Shown here piece after piece: positions 22,089-30,696 of a stretch of 64,000 nt of DNA (position 1 is the stretch's first letter; every line of letters starts with the position of its first letter). The notes beneath the pieces are model-generated. The model saw only the letters and a list, made by a program, of their open reading frames with translations. It did not search any database and was not told where the DNA came from. The stretch spans positions 496,001 to 560,000 of the forward strand of contig CP006833.1 of the NCBI GenBank assembly GCA_000495505.1, written 5' to 3'. The position numbers were made by a program, and so were the translations under genes. Source of the DNA: Campylobacter fetus subsp. testudinum 03-427. GTDB lineage: Bacteria; Campylobacterota; Campylobacteria; Campylobacterales; Campylobacteraceae.

Positions 22089-22180
22089 GTAGTAACTAAT
22101 AATTACTACTATATCAACTATTAAATTCAGATCTTTACTTTTTAAATATAGAGATGAGTATAGTTTGAAGGCAAGTAGAG

Positions 22181-22197
22181 TTTTTTTTGGGGGGGGG
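22181..22197. repeat. T8-G9 tract upstream of the chemoreceptor gene
   Basis: Eight T then nine G in a row, about 93 nt after the ComEA-like stop and 113 nt before the chemoreceptor ATG. It lies outside reading frames. A slip-strand hypermutable tract by type; effect on the neighbouring promoter is not known. Confidence 0.9.
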
Positions 22198-22254
22198 TAA
22201 ATAAAAAAGGTATTAATATTTTCTTATAAAAATATAATAAACCTTTTTATTTAC
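22197..22254. terminator. AT-rich inverted repeat after the G tract
   Basis: Arms 22197-22211 and 22241-22254 pair over 14 bp with one bulged A (GTAAATAAAA...GGT with ACC...TTTTATTTAC). It could be a weak terminator of the ComEA-like gene. The stem is AT-rich and not followed by a clear T run. Confidence 0.4.
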
Positions 22255-22309
22255 TTATAATTAGTAGCTACAATGTATGATTATAGAATAATTTTATTAA
22301 AGGATACTT

Positions 22310-23395
22310 ATGTTTTTTTCTAAAAACAGCTCTATAACAGAAGCCGAGTACAAAAATGTAGTAAATGAAAATCTAAAATTGCAAAATGAGAATGAAAGCT
22401 TAAAATCAGAACTTAAAAAATTGCAAGAGATTAATAACGAAGCTATTAAAAATATTGACGCTAAAGAGATGGCGCCAAATCTTCTTATATCTAGTTATGA
22501 GGATGGAATGGGATTTTTACAAGGAACTATGGAAGAAAACCTTAAAATGCTTGAAAATATGAACAATTTAAATAATCAAACATTTTTAAAAACTGAAAAA
22601 CTCAGAGAACAGACGACTTCAGTTGTTTCATCCATGGAAAATATCCAACAGATGGGCAGTGGGCTTCAAAATGATGCTTCTTCTTTAAATCAAAGCGTGA
22701 TATCTATAGTTGAAATTATAAATTTAATTAAAGATATATCCGATCAGACAAATTTGCTTGCTCTTAATGCTGCTATTGAAGCGGCTAGAGCAGGAGAGCA
22801 CGGAAGAGGATTTGCAGTGGTGGCAGATGAAGTCAGAAAACTTGCTGAACGCACACAAAAAGCTACTCAAGAAGTTGAATTAAATATCGGTTCTTTAAAA
22901 CAAAATTCCAATACGATGATTGACATGAGTCATAAATTTTCTACTTTGTCTAATGATGTTATGCAAAGAATTGAGATTTTCCGTGAAAATATAGACAGTG
23001 TAAATGAAAATACTCAAAACATACTCAACCAATCTTTAAATATAACAAATGAGATAAATATCAGTAATGGAAAGATCGATCATATAAATTTAAAATTAAG
23101 CGGATACAAAGCAATTTTATATGATAAATTTGAGAATATCCCAGATCATACTAGCTGTAGGTTTGGTAAATGGTTTTCTAGTAGCGTAAAAGATCTGTTA
23201 GCAGATAACAAAAATGTGATAGAAGAAGTTTCCCAGCATCATCAAAATGTGCATAATGGTCTGTTGAAAGTTATGGATGTAGTTAAAAATGAGCATGATA
23301 TTAAAGCTGGAATCGCAACGTTAAAAGATGTAGAAAATTCGAGTAAATATGGATTTGAGATACTTTTACAAGCTATAAAAGCCGTAAGAAAATAG
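22310..23395 (+). CDS. Cytosolic methyl-accepting chemotaxis protein with CZB domain (TlpD-like)
   Basis: A 361-residue chemoreceptor with no transmembrane segment. It has an N-terminal coiled coil (about 12-50), then the conserved signalling tip ([20 protein letters not shown] from residue 142, followed by [21 protein letters not shown]), then a C-terminal zinc-binding CZB domain with H259, C283 in the CRFGKW motif, H311 and H315. TlpD of Helicobacter has the same plan and reports oxidative or metabolic state. Here a zinc/redox sensing role feeding CheA-CheW is inferred. It stands alone behind its own promoter (GATTATAGAAT, near 22280). The G9 tract lies upstream. Confidence 0.9.
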   Translation: MFFSKNSSITEAEYKNVVNENLKLQNENESLKSELKKLQEINNEAIKNIDAKEMAPNLLISSYEDGMGFLQGTMEENLKMLENMNNLNNQTFLKTEKLREQTTSVVSSMENIQQMGSGLQNDASSLNQSVISIVEIINLIKDISDQTNLLALNAAIEAARAGEHGRGFAVVADEVRKLAERTQKATQEVELNIGSLKQNSNTMIDMSHKFSTLSNDVMQRIEIFRENIDSVNENTQNILNQSLNITNEINISNGKIDHINLKLSGYKAILYDKFENIPDHTSCRFGKWFSSSVKDLLADNKNVIEEVSQHHQNVHNGLLKVMDVVKNEHDIKAGIATLKDVENSSKYGFEILLQAIKAVRK

Positions 23396-23497
23396 CTTTG
23401 TATTTTTATAACCTTTTTAAATTTAAAATAATTAACAGTGCAATTATAAGATAGTTTTTAAATTTGAGTTGTATAATTTCATTAAAAAAGGCTACGC

Positions 23498-24799
23498 ATG
23501 ACAAATAGTGAATTATCAAAACTCGATTTAGAACATATATGGCATCCTTGTACTCAGATGAGCGATCATAAGGATTTTCCTATCATACCTATCAAACGTG
23601 CAAAAGGTGCGATTTTAACTGATTTTGACGGTAATGAGTATATAGACTGCGTTTCTAGCTGGTGGGTAAATATATTTGGTCATTCAAACGAATATATAAA
23701 TCAAAAATTGAGCGAGCAAGCTCAAAATCTTGAACACGTTATAATGGCTGGATTTAGTCATGAGGGCATTATAAAACTATCAAAAAGATTGATAGATCTA
23801 CTTCCTCACCCTTTAAATAGATGTTTTTACGGTGATAATGGAAGTAGCGCCATAGAAATTGCTCTTAAAATGAGCTATCATAAAAATATCATAAACGGTA
23901 AAAATAAGCCTCTTTTTTTAAATTTAAAAAACTCATATCACGGTGAAACTATAGCAGCGCTTAGCGTTGGAGATGTGGAGCTGTATAAAAAAATATATAA
24001 GAATATTTTAATAAAAACCATAGCCACTCCAGTACCTTTGAGTTTCAAAGGTCGCGAAATAAGCGACGATGAGGCACTAAGCGGCTTAAGAGATATTTTA
24101 GAAAGATATGGTGATGAAATTTCCGCGTTTGTACTCGAACCACTCATTCAGTGCGCAGGAGATATGAATATGTATAGTGCAAATTTCATAAATGAAGCTT
24201 GTGCGATGGCAAAAAAGTATGATATTGATATTATATTTGATGAAATTGCCGTTGGTTTTGGTAGAAGCGGAACTATGTTTGCTCTAGAGCAGTGCGATGT
24301 GGTGCCTGATTTTTTGTGTCTTAGTAAAGGTATAACTGGTGGTTATCTGCCTCTTAGTGTTGTTGTTACTAGTGAAGGTATTTACGAGCAGTTTTATGAT
24401 ACTTATGAGAGCCAAAAGGCCTTTTTGCACTCTCATAGCTATACTGGAAATGCGCTAGCGTGTGCGTGTGCTAATGCTACTTTAGATATTTTTGAAACGC
24501 AAAATGTGATAGAAAAAAATATGCATCTTGCTAAATTTATAAAAAGCGAATTTGAAACATTGTTAAAATATGACTTTGTGGATAATTTTAGACAAACAGG
24601 AATGGTTTTAGCATTTGATCTTATCGGTTTTGAAGGAAAACGGATGGGTTATGAAATTTATAAAAAAGCTTTACAAAAAGGGCTACTGCTTCGCCCGTTG
24701 GCAAATACCATATATTTTATGCCGCCATATGTGATAACTAATGACCAAATAAGCTACACGCTTAGCGTTATAGATAATTTATTAAGCGAACTTAGATAG
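23498..24799 (+). CDS. bioA: Adenosylmethionine-8-amino-7-oxononanoate aminotransferase
   Basis: PLP-dependent class III aminotransferase making 7,8-diaminopelargonate in biotin synthesis. It has 433 residues. Motifs seen are WHPCTQM (15-21), SSWWVNIFGH (53-62, characteristic of BioA), GDNGSSAIE (112-120), D248 in the FDEIAVGFGRSG stretch and the Schiff-base K277 in LSKGITGGYLPLS. No other bio gene is next to it. Its 3' end overlaps the convergent nth gene by 8 nt. Confidence 0.96.
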   Translation: MTNSELSKLDLEHIWHPCTQMSDHKDFPIIPIKRAKGAILTDFDGNEYIDCVSSWWVNIFGHSNEYINQKLSEQAQNLEHVIMAGFSHEGIIKLSKRLIDLLPHPLNRCFYGDNGSSAIEIALKMSYHKNIINGKNKPLFLNLKNSYHGETIAALSVGDVELYKKIYKNILIKTIATPVPLSFKGREISDDEALSGLRDILERYGDEISAFVLEPLIQCAGDMNMYSANFINEACAMAKKYDIDIIFDEIAVGFGRSGTMFALEQCDVVPDFLCLSKGITGGYLPLSVVVTSEGIYEQFYDTYESQKAFLHSHSYTGNALACACANATLDIFETQNVIEKNMHLAKFIKSEFETLLKYDFVDNFRQTGMVLAFDLIGFEGKRMGYEIYKKALQKGLLLRPLANTIYFMPPYVITNDQISYTLSVIDNLLSELR

Positions 24800-25424
24800 C
24801 TTTGTCTTTAGAGCTACAAAGCTCCTTTAAAAAACAGTTTTTGCATTGCGGTTTTAAAGCTTTACAGGTATATCTGCCAAACAAAACCATAGCTTGATGA
24901 AGAGTGTTTAGTTCTGTTTTGAACGCTTTTGTAAGATCGATTTCTGTGGCTTGAGGGGTTTTTGCATTACTTAAATTTAGTCTATGAGATACCCTAAAAA
25001 CGTGTGTATCTACTGCCATAAGATTTGCATTTTGGTGTTCTATCAAAACAACGTGAGCTGTTTTTTGACCGACTCCTGCTAGCTTTATAAGTTCTTTTTC
25101 TTCAAGCGGAATATCTCCGCTAAACTCATTCATAACTGATTTTGCCATTTTTATTAAATTTGCTGCTTTGTTATTGAAAAAACTACAAGAATTTATTAGC
25201 AATTTTAGTGAAGCAAGATTTGCTTCAGACAAGCTTTTGATATCTGGATAGGCGTTAAAAAGTTCAGGAGTTATCAAATTCACTCTTTTATCGGTACATT
25301 GAGCCGATAACATCACGCAAACTAGAAGTTCATAGAGATTTTTAAATTTAAGTTCGCTTTTAGCTCCACTGAAGTTTTGTAAAAATAGTTCTTTAATTTG
25401 TTTTATATCTTTTTTTGTTCGCAT
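24792..25424 (-). CDS. nth: Endonuclease III
   Basis: Bifunctional DNA glycosylase/AP lyase for oxidised pyrimidines. It has 210 residues. The helix-hairpin-helix LAGVGQKTAHVV carries catalytic K121, catalytic D139 lies in VDTHVFRVSHR, and the [4Fe-4S] ligands are C187, C194, C197 and C203 (CX6CX2CX5C). Complete. It is divergent from peb4, the same arrangement I recall for C. jejuni. Confidence 0.97.
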   Translation of the reverse strand: MRTKKDIKQIKELFLQNFSGAKSELKFKNLYELLVCVMLSAQCTDKRVNLITPELFNAYPDIKSLSEANLASLKLLINSCSFFNNKAANLIKMAKSVMNEFSGDIPLEEKELIKLAGVGQKTAHVVLIEHQNANLMAVDTHVFRVSHRLNLSNAKTPQATEIDLTKAFKTELNTLHQAMVLFGRYTCKALKPQCKNCFLKELCSSKDKAI

Positions 25425-25522
25425 TTGGGGATTTTAGCTAAAAAAACTAAATTTTAAACAAAATTAACGGGGCTTTTTGATATAATACAGCGTTTTTTAA
25501 TTTTATTTTATAAAGGATAAGT

Positions 25523-26332
25523 ATGAAAAAGGGTGTAATTTTAGCTTTAAGCTTAGCTGTTGCAGTTAGTTTAAATGCAGCAGTTTTGGCAACAGTAAAT
25601 GGGCAAAATATAACAGATGAGGATTTAGCTCCGGTATTAGGACCACATGGATCAGAAACAACTAACGTTCCAGCTGATATGAAGAAAAATCTATTGGATA
25701 GAGTTATAGAAAGAAAGCTTATGTTAGAGCAAGCTAAAAAAGATGGTATAGAAAAAGATGATGAATTTAAAAAAGTTGTTAAAGAGCTTGAAGATAATGT
25801 AGCTATAAATATATGGATGAAAAAACAGTTTGACGCTATAAAAGTAGATGAGAAGAAAGCAAAAGATTTTTACGAGCAAAATAAAGATAAATTTGTAGTT
25901 CCAGCTCAAGCAAAAGCAAAACATATTTTAGTTGAGACAGAAAAAGAAGCTTCAGATATCATAAAAAGCTTAAATGGTTTAAAAGGAGCTGCTCTTGATA
26001 AAAAATTCTCAGAAATCGCAAAAGAGAAATCTATAGATAAAAGTTCAGCAGTAAATGGTGGTGAGTTGGGATGGTTTGGTGAGTCTCAAATGGTAGCAAC
26101 ATTTAGCAAAGCTGCATTTGGACTTAAAAAAGGCGAAATTACCAATAAACCAGTTAAAAGCGAGTTTGGATATCATGTTATACTAAAAGAAGATATGAAA
26201 GATAAAAGCGCAGTTGGATTTGATAAAGCAAAAGCAAATATAGAAAATCAAATAAGAAGTGAAGAGTTTAGAACTGCTATGCAAAAAAGAGTAAGCGATC
26301 TAAAAAAAGATGCAAAAATAGAGTATAAATAA
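25523..26332 (+). CDS. peb4: Periplasmic peptidyl-prolyl isomerase / chaperone PEB4
   Basis: A SurA/PpiD-type parvulin of 269 residues. The signal peptide (first about 20 residues, ending LNAAV) is followed by an N-terminal chaperone segment (TVNGQNITDEDLAPVL) and a parvulin domain with AKHILVETEKEA, GGELGWFG and KPVKSEFGYHVI. It helps fold outer-membrane proteins and is the abundant PEB4/Cbf2 antigen in C. jejuni. A TATAAT-like -10 (near 25481-25488) and AAAGGAT ribosome site precede it; fba follows after 9 nt. Confidence 0.95.
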   Translation: MKKGVILALSLAVAVSLNAAVLATVNGQNITDEDLAPVLGPHGSETTNVPADMKKNLLDRVIERKLMLEQAKKDGIEKDDEFKKVVKELEDNVAINIWMKKQFDAIKVDEKKAKDFYEQNKDKFVVPAQAKAKHILVETEKEASDIIKSLNGLKGAALDKKFSEIAKEKSIDKSSAVNGGELGWFGESQMVATFSKAAFGLKKGEITNKPVKSEFGYHVILKEDMKDKSAVGFDKAKANIENQIRSEEFRTAMQKRVSDLKKDAKIEYK

Positions 26333-26341
26333 GGGTAGAAA

Positions 26342-27406
26342 ATGGGAGTTTTGGATATTGTAAAAGCAGGCGTACTAAGTGGTGATGATATCACAAAACT
26401 CTACGCTTATGCCAAACAAGAAGGGTTCGCTATCCCAGCAGTAAATGTAGTAGGAAGCAATTCCGTAAATGCAGTGTTAGAAGCCGCAAAAAGAGCAAAC
26501 TCGCCTGTTATCATCCAATTTAGCAATGGCGGCGCTGGTTTTTTTGCCGGTAAGTCATGTCCTAAGCCAGATATTTTAGGTGCTATAGCAGGTGCTAAAC
26601 ATGTTCATCTGCTTGCTAGTGAGTATGGCGTTCCTGTTGTTTTGCACACAGATCATGCTGCTAGAAAGCTATTGCCTTGGATAGATGGTCTTATAGAAGC
26701 TAGTCGTGAGCATAAAAAAGTATTTGGAAAACCGCTGTTTAGCTCTCATATGCTTGATCTTAGCGAAGAGAGTTTAGAAGAAAATATCTCTACTTGTAAA
26801 GAGTATTTAAAAAATTTAAGCGAGCTTGATATAAGTCTTGAGATCGAGCTTGGAGTTACTGGCGGAGAAGAGGACGGTGTCGATAATTCTGGTGTAGATA
26901 ACTCCCTTCTTTATACTCAGCCATCAGAAGTTGCTTATGCGTATTTCGAATTAGGTAAAATTAGTGATAAATTTAGCATAGCAGCTAGTTTTGGAAACGT
27001 GCATGGAGTATATAAGCCGGGAAATGTTATTCTTCGTCCAGAAATTCTTAAAAATTCACAAGAGTTTATTAAACATAAATTCTCTCTAAACGATGATAAG
27101 CCTGTAAATTTTGTTTTCCATGGCGGTAGCGGTAGCGAGTTAAAAGATATTAAAAACGCCCTAAGTTACGGTGTTGTTAAAATGAATATCGATACTGACA
27201 CGCAATGGGCTTTTTGGGATGGAGTAAGAGAGTATGAAGCAGCTCATCACGGATATCTGCAATCTCAGATCGGAAATCCCGAAGGAGAAGATAAGCCAAA
27301 TAAAAAATACTACGATCCTAGAAAATGGCTAAGATCTGGTGAAGAGAGTATGATAAAAAGACTTCTTGAAGCTTTTGACAATTTAAACTGTATGAATAAA
27401 AATTAG
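26342..27406 (+). CDS. fba: Class II fructose-bisphosphate aldolase
   Basis: Zinc aldolase of 354 residues, the class IIA (FbaA) length. Seen are the metal-binding HTDHAARKLLPWID, the acidic loop ELGVTGGEEDGVD, GNVHGVYKPGN and the phosphate-binding FHGGSGS. In campylobacters, which lack phosphofructokinase, it serves mainly gluconeogenesis. Directly downstream of peb4 and probably co-transcribed. The hairpin after its stop suggests that much transcription ends there. Confidence 0.96.
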   Translation: MGVLDIVKAGVLSGDDITKLYAYAKQEGFAIPAVNVVGSNSVNAVLEAAKRANSPVIIQFSNGGAGFFAGKSCPKPDILGAIAGAKHVHLLASEYGVPVVLHTDHAARKLLPWIDGLIEASREHKKVFGKPLFSSHMLDLSEESLEENISTCKEYLKNLSELDISLEIELGVTGGEEDGVDNSGVDNSLLYTQPSEVAYAYFELGKISDKFSIAASFGNVHGVYKPGNVILRPEILKNSQEFIKHKFSLNDDKPVNFVFHGGSGSELKDIKNALSYGVVKMNIDTDTQWAFWDGVREYEAAHHGYLQSQIGNPEGEDKPNKKYYDPRKWLRSGEESMIKRLLEAFDNLNCMNKN

Positions 27407-27408
27407 AT

Positions 27409-27432
27409 TTTGGCAGCTTTTATGCTGCCAAA
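27409..27432 (+). terminator. Hairpin terminator after fba
   Basis: Perfect 9-bp stem TTTGGCAGC/GCTGCCAAA with a 6-nt loop starting 3 nt after the fba stop, followed by a short TTT run. Its 3' arm shares three bases with the next hairpin (27430-27482). Confidence 0.65.
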
Positions 27433-27482
27433 TTTATGCTAAATTTAATAATTCAATAAATTTTTAAATTTAGCATAAATTT
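27430..27482 (+). promoter_or_regulatory. 18-bp inverted repeat ending at the stator gene ribosome site
   Basis: Perfect 18-bp arms at 27430-27447 and 27465-27482 around a 17-nt loop. The 3' arm ends immediately before the AAGGA ribosome site of the MotA-like gene. It overlaps the fba terminator by 3 nt, so the two folds compete at their shared base. Confidence 0.65.
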
Positions 27483-27494
27483 AAGGAACTTTTT

Positions 27495-28820
27495 ATGGAT
27501 AAAAATGATGCGTTTAGTGATTTGCTTCTACCTGATAGCGGTAAGAGGCAAAGTAAAGTAGTTTATTTTAAAATAGTTTTTTTGCCTATTTTGATATATG
27601 CTATATTTCTACTTGGATATTTTCGTATTATAAATTTTAGCGTTGAGCTTCACACTATCGTTATGATGGGAGTTATACTTTTTATAGCTTTGCTTTTTGC
27701 TAGACATAGTGCTGAGCTTGGATGTTGTTTGTTCGAGCAGAGAAAAGATGAGTTTAAAAAAGGTCTTAAAAGCTATATAATGAAAAGTCTTTTGATAATA
27801 GGAAAAGATCAAAAGTCAAACGGTAGTTTTGATGAGTTTGTAAAAAGATATTCAAATGACGTTAGAAATGATAATTACGCCTCAGTCGGTGCTGGAATTT
27901 TTCCTATGCTTGGTATCCTTGGCACATTTTTAAGTATAGCTATATCTATGCCGAATTTTAGCTCATCAAGCACAGAGGCGCTTGAAACTGAGATTTCCAC
28001 TCTTTTAAGCGGAGTTGGAACTGCATTTTATGTGTCGATATATGGTATTTTTTTGGCTCTTTGGTGGATATTTTTTGAGAGATTTGGTATGAGTAGATTT
28101 GAGAAGCTTATAGCTAGACAAAAAAATGCTACAAGTACGTTTTTTTGGACAAAAGAGGAGATCGAGCAGAGATATATGCAAGAAAGCCTTGGAAATTTTG
28201 AGAAGATTAGCGTAATTTTTGAACATGTTAGCAAACAGGAGTTTTTTGAAGAATTAAATAAAGCAGTTGAAAGAAAATTCCAGAATTTTTCCGATATGCT
28301 TAAAGTAGAAGAGGACGCTGTAAAACTAAGCAGCGAACATATAAAACATACTATGGGAATGCTTATCAAATCTCAAAGAGATCAAAAAGATATGATAAAA
28401 GTGCATGCTGAGATAATTAACGTGCTTAATTCGTTCAATCTAAATTTAAAAGAGATGCAACTAAGATTTAGCGAACATTACACAAGATTACAAAGCGCTA
28501 GTGATGATAAAATAACTAAACTTGAGAGATCAGTAAATGATCTTGGTGGAAATATATCTAAATTTGAAAACTCACTAGAAGGTTTTAGCGTTGAGATTTT
28601 AGAGAAGCAAAAACAAGCCTTAGAAGGATTTAGGGCTGCTATGATAGATGGTATGCAAGCTTTTAGAGAAGTTTTTGATGATGAGGGAACAAAAGGAGAT
28701 GAGAGCAGCAAGATCATAGAGGAGCTAAAAAAGAGCATTCAAGAGATAGACGATGAGACTAATAATGCACTAGAAAAACTAGAAGTAAATACAGAAGCAA
28801 ATCAAGATGAAATTAGATAA
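27495..28820 (+). CDS. MotA/TolQ/ExbB-like proton-channel protein with long coiled-coil tail
   Basis: A 441-residue inner-membrane protein with four hydrophobic segments at about 23-45, 51-70, 130-152 and 171-194. The third carries the family core GIFPMLGILGTFLS and the fourth LLSGVGTAFYVSIYG, the ExbB/TolQ/MotA signature. A cytosolic coiled-coil tail of about 240 residues follows, far longer than in MotA or ExbB but similar in plan to ZorA. It overlaps the OmpA/MotB-like gene by 14 nt, so the pair forms an ion-driven stator. A similar pair follows fba in C. jejuni (Cj0598-Cj0599, as I recall). What the stator drives is unknown. Confidence 0.82.
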   Translation: MDKNDAFSDLLLPDSGKRQSKVVYFKIVFLPILIYAIFLLGYFRIINFSVELHTIVMMGVILFIALLFARHSAELGCCLFEQRKDEFKKGLKSYIMKSLLIIGKDQKSNGSFDEFVKRYSNDVRNDNYASVGAGIFPMLGILGTFLSIAISMPNFSSSSTEALETEISTLLSGVGTAFYVSIYGIFLALWWIFFERFGMSRFEKLIARQKNATSTFFWTKEEIEQRYMQESLGNFEKISVIFEHVSKQEFFEELNKAVERKFQNFSDMLKVEEDAVKLSSEHIKHTMGMLIKSQRDQKDMIKVHAEIINVLNSFNLNLKEMQLRFSEHYTRLQSASDDKITKLERSVNDLGGNISKFENSLEGFSVEILEKQKQALEGFRAAMIDGMQAFREVFDDEGTKGDESSKIIEELKKSIQEIDDETNNALEKLEVNTEANQDEIR

Positions 28821-29811
28821 TTCAAGAGACGAAAGAAGTAATTTTTGGATATCTTACGCCGATTTGATGGCTGGGCTTTTGTTTGTTTTTGTGCTACTCA
28901 TCGGAGCTATAGTGGTGAAATACGTACTCACACAAGCAGATTTAAATGCATTAAGAATAGATCTAAATAAAAAAGTAGAAGCACTTGCTTTTAGCAGTGA
29001 TGAGCTGAACAAAAAAGAAAAAGCGATAAAAGATTTCATAGAAAAATTACAAAATGCTAAAGATCGTAATTTGGCTTTAGCTGAGATAAATGCACTATTT
29101 AATGAGAAACTTGCTGAGCTTAGTATCGAGCTTGGCGATATAAATAGCACTCTTAGCGTGGTAAATGAGGAAAATAAAGAGTTAAGCTCCATTATAAATT
29201 TAAAAGATGAACAAATCAGCGATTTAAAAATTGCTTTAACTCAAAAAGAGTCTGAATATAACAGTGTTTTGACTGATTTAAATAGTACAAAAGAACGCAT
29301 AAAAAATTTAGGCGGCATAAAGTTAAAAGTGATATCTGATCTCAAGAAAAAACTTGGTAATTCCATACGTATCGATGCAAACTCAGGTTCAATTTCGCTT
29401 CCTTCATCTATTTTGTTCGATACAAACTCATTTATGTTAAAAGATAGCGCTAGATTTGATTTGAGGCGTACTCTAAAAGCGTATTTCGATGTGCTTCTAA
29501 GCGATGAGATACGACCAAGCATTGATAGAATAGTTATAGAAGGTCACACAGATAGCGATGGAAATTATCTTTATAATCTTGAATTATCGCAAAAAAGAGC
29601 TTATGAGGTAATGAAATTTATCTACTCATTTTATAAAAATGAAGAGCTAGGAAAATACCTCATAGCAAGCGGTAGAAGCTTTAGTGATCTTATCTATAAA
29701 AACGGAGTCGAGGATAAAGAAGCATCTCGTAGAATTGAGATCAAATTTAGCATTTCAGATAAAGCTACCATAAAAGAGATAGAAAAAATTCTCAATCAAA
29801 ATGCAAGGTAA
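28807..29811 (+). CDS. OmpA/MotB-like stator partner
   Basis: A 334-residue protein. A single N-terminal membrane segment (about 17-37) is led by D19 in SYADLMAGLLFVF, matching the proton-carrying Asp of MotB. Next comes a periplasmic coiled coil (about 45-160) and a C-terminal OmpA-type peptidoglycan-binding domain with EGHTDSDGNYLYN and LSQKRAYEV. Together with the upstream protein it would form a peptidoglycan-anchored proton channel. It is not the flagellar motB, since no flagellar gene is adjacent and the tail of its partner is atypical. Its 3' end overlaps the next gene by 11 nt. Confidence 0.85.
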   Translation: MKLDNSRDERSNFWISYADLMAGLLFVFVLLIGAIVVKYVLTQADLNALRIDLNKKVEALAFSSDELNKKEKAIKDFIEKLQNAKDRNLALAEINALFNEKLAELSIELGDINSTLSVVNEENKELSSIINLKDEQISDLKIALTQKESEYNSVLTDLNSTKERIKNLGGIKLKVISDLKKKLGNSIRIDANSGSISLPSSILFDTNSFMLKDSARFDLRRTLKAYFDVLLSDEIRPSIDRIVIEGHTDSDGNYLYNLELSQKRAYEVMKFIYSFYKNEELGKYLIASGRSFSDLIYKNGVEDKEASRRIEIKFSISDKATIKEIEKILNQNAR

Positions 29812-30673
29812 TTTTGATAATTTTGAGCGTGTAAATTTTCGTGGGCGCAACTTTTGGATTTTAAGAGATGATAAAATCGGAGGCGAATTTAATGGAAATA
29901 AAGCAAGAAAGCTTGAGTATTTTTTAAATTCGAATTTAAGCGGTTTTAAACGCATTATATCTTATGGCTCAAACCAGTCAAATGCAATGTATAGCCTTAG
30001 CGTGTTTGCAAAGATGAAAGAGCTAGAGTTTATCTATGTAACTGATCATTTAAGTGGATTTTTAAAAGCGTATCCGAGCGGAAATTTGGCTTTAGCTTTG
30101 CAAAATGGTATGGTGATTTATGAGAGTAAAAATAGAGCGGATTTTGCTTTAAATTTAAAAAATACCAACGATATTTTAATTCCTGAGGGCGTGGCTATGA
30201 GCGAAGCTGAGTTTGGATTTAAAACTCAAGCTAAACTTATAGAGGATTTTTCTAATCAAATTGGATTTAAATTTGATATATTTTTACCTAGTGGTACTGG
30301 TGCTAGTGCGGCGTATTTAGCTAAAAATTTGAGCCAAATGAAAGTATATACTACACCTTGCGTGGGTGATAAAGACTATCTTGCTTCTATGGTTTTAAAT
30401 TTAGATAAGAATTCAAAATTGAATATTTTAAATCCGCCAAAAAAGTATCATTTTGGAAATTTAAAGCGTGAGCTTTTTGATATTTATAAAGAGCTTAAAG
30501 ATTCGACAAATGTTGAGTTTGAGCTGCTTTACGACAGTGTTGGATGGCTTAGTTTGCTATATAATTTAGCTAAATTTAAAAATGAAATTTTATATATTCA
30601 TCAAGGTGGAATGATAGGAAATGAAAGTCTTTTGGAGCGTTACAAACGTAAATTTAAACTAGATGTGGTATAA
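29801..30673 (+). CDS. PLP-dependent ACC deaminase / D-cysteine desulfhydrase family protein
   Basis: A 290-residue fold-type II PLP enzyme. The family N-terminal motif GNKARKLEY includes the putative Schiff-base K34, followed by YGSNQSNAMYSL and the phosphate loop LPSGTGASAAYLA. At 290 residues it is shorter than the typical 325-340 of ACC deaminases, so substrate range may differ; D-cysteine desulfhydration is the common bacterial activity. The start overlaps the stator partner by 11 nt, an odd operon partner. hisD follows after 23 nt. Confidence 0.78.
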   Translation: MQGNFDNFERVNFRGRNFWILRDDKIGGEFNGNKARKLEYFLNSNLSGFKRIISYGSNQSNAMYSLSVFAKMKELEFIYVTDHLSGFLKAYPSGNLALALQNGMVIYESKNRADFALNLKNTNDILIPEGVAMSEAEFGFKTQAKLIEDFSNQIGFKFDIFLPSGTGASAAYLAKNLSQMKVYTTPCVGDKDYLASMVLNLDKNSKLNILNPPKKYHFGNLKRELFDIYKELKDSTNVEFELLYDSVGWLSLLYNLAKFKNEILYIHQGGMIGNESLLERYKRKFKLDVV

Positions 30674-30696
30674 TTAAATAAAAAGGAGAATAAATT

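Noticed and set aside
27495-29811. A Zorya anti-phage system.
   Set aside because: Only the ZorA/ZorB-like pair is present. The neighbours are fba, a PLP enzyme and hisD; no ZorC, ZorD or ZorE gene and no defence-island context.
27495-29811. Assignment of the pair as flagellar motA and motB.
   Set aside because: The first protein has a tail far longer than MotA and the second an extended periplasmic coiled coil; no flagellar gene is adjacent.
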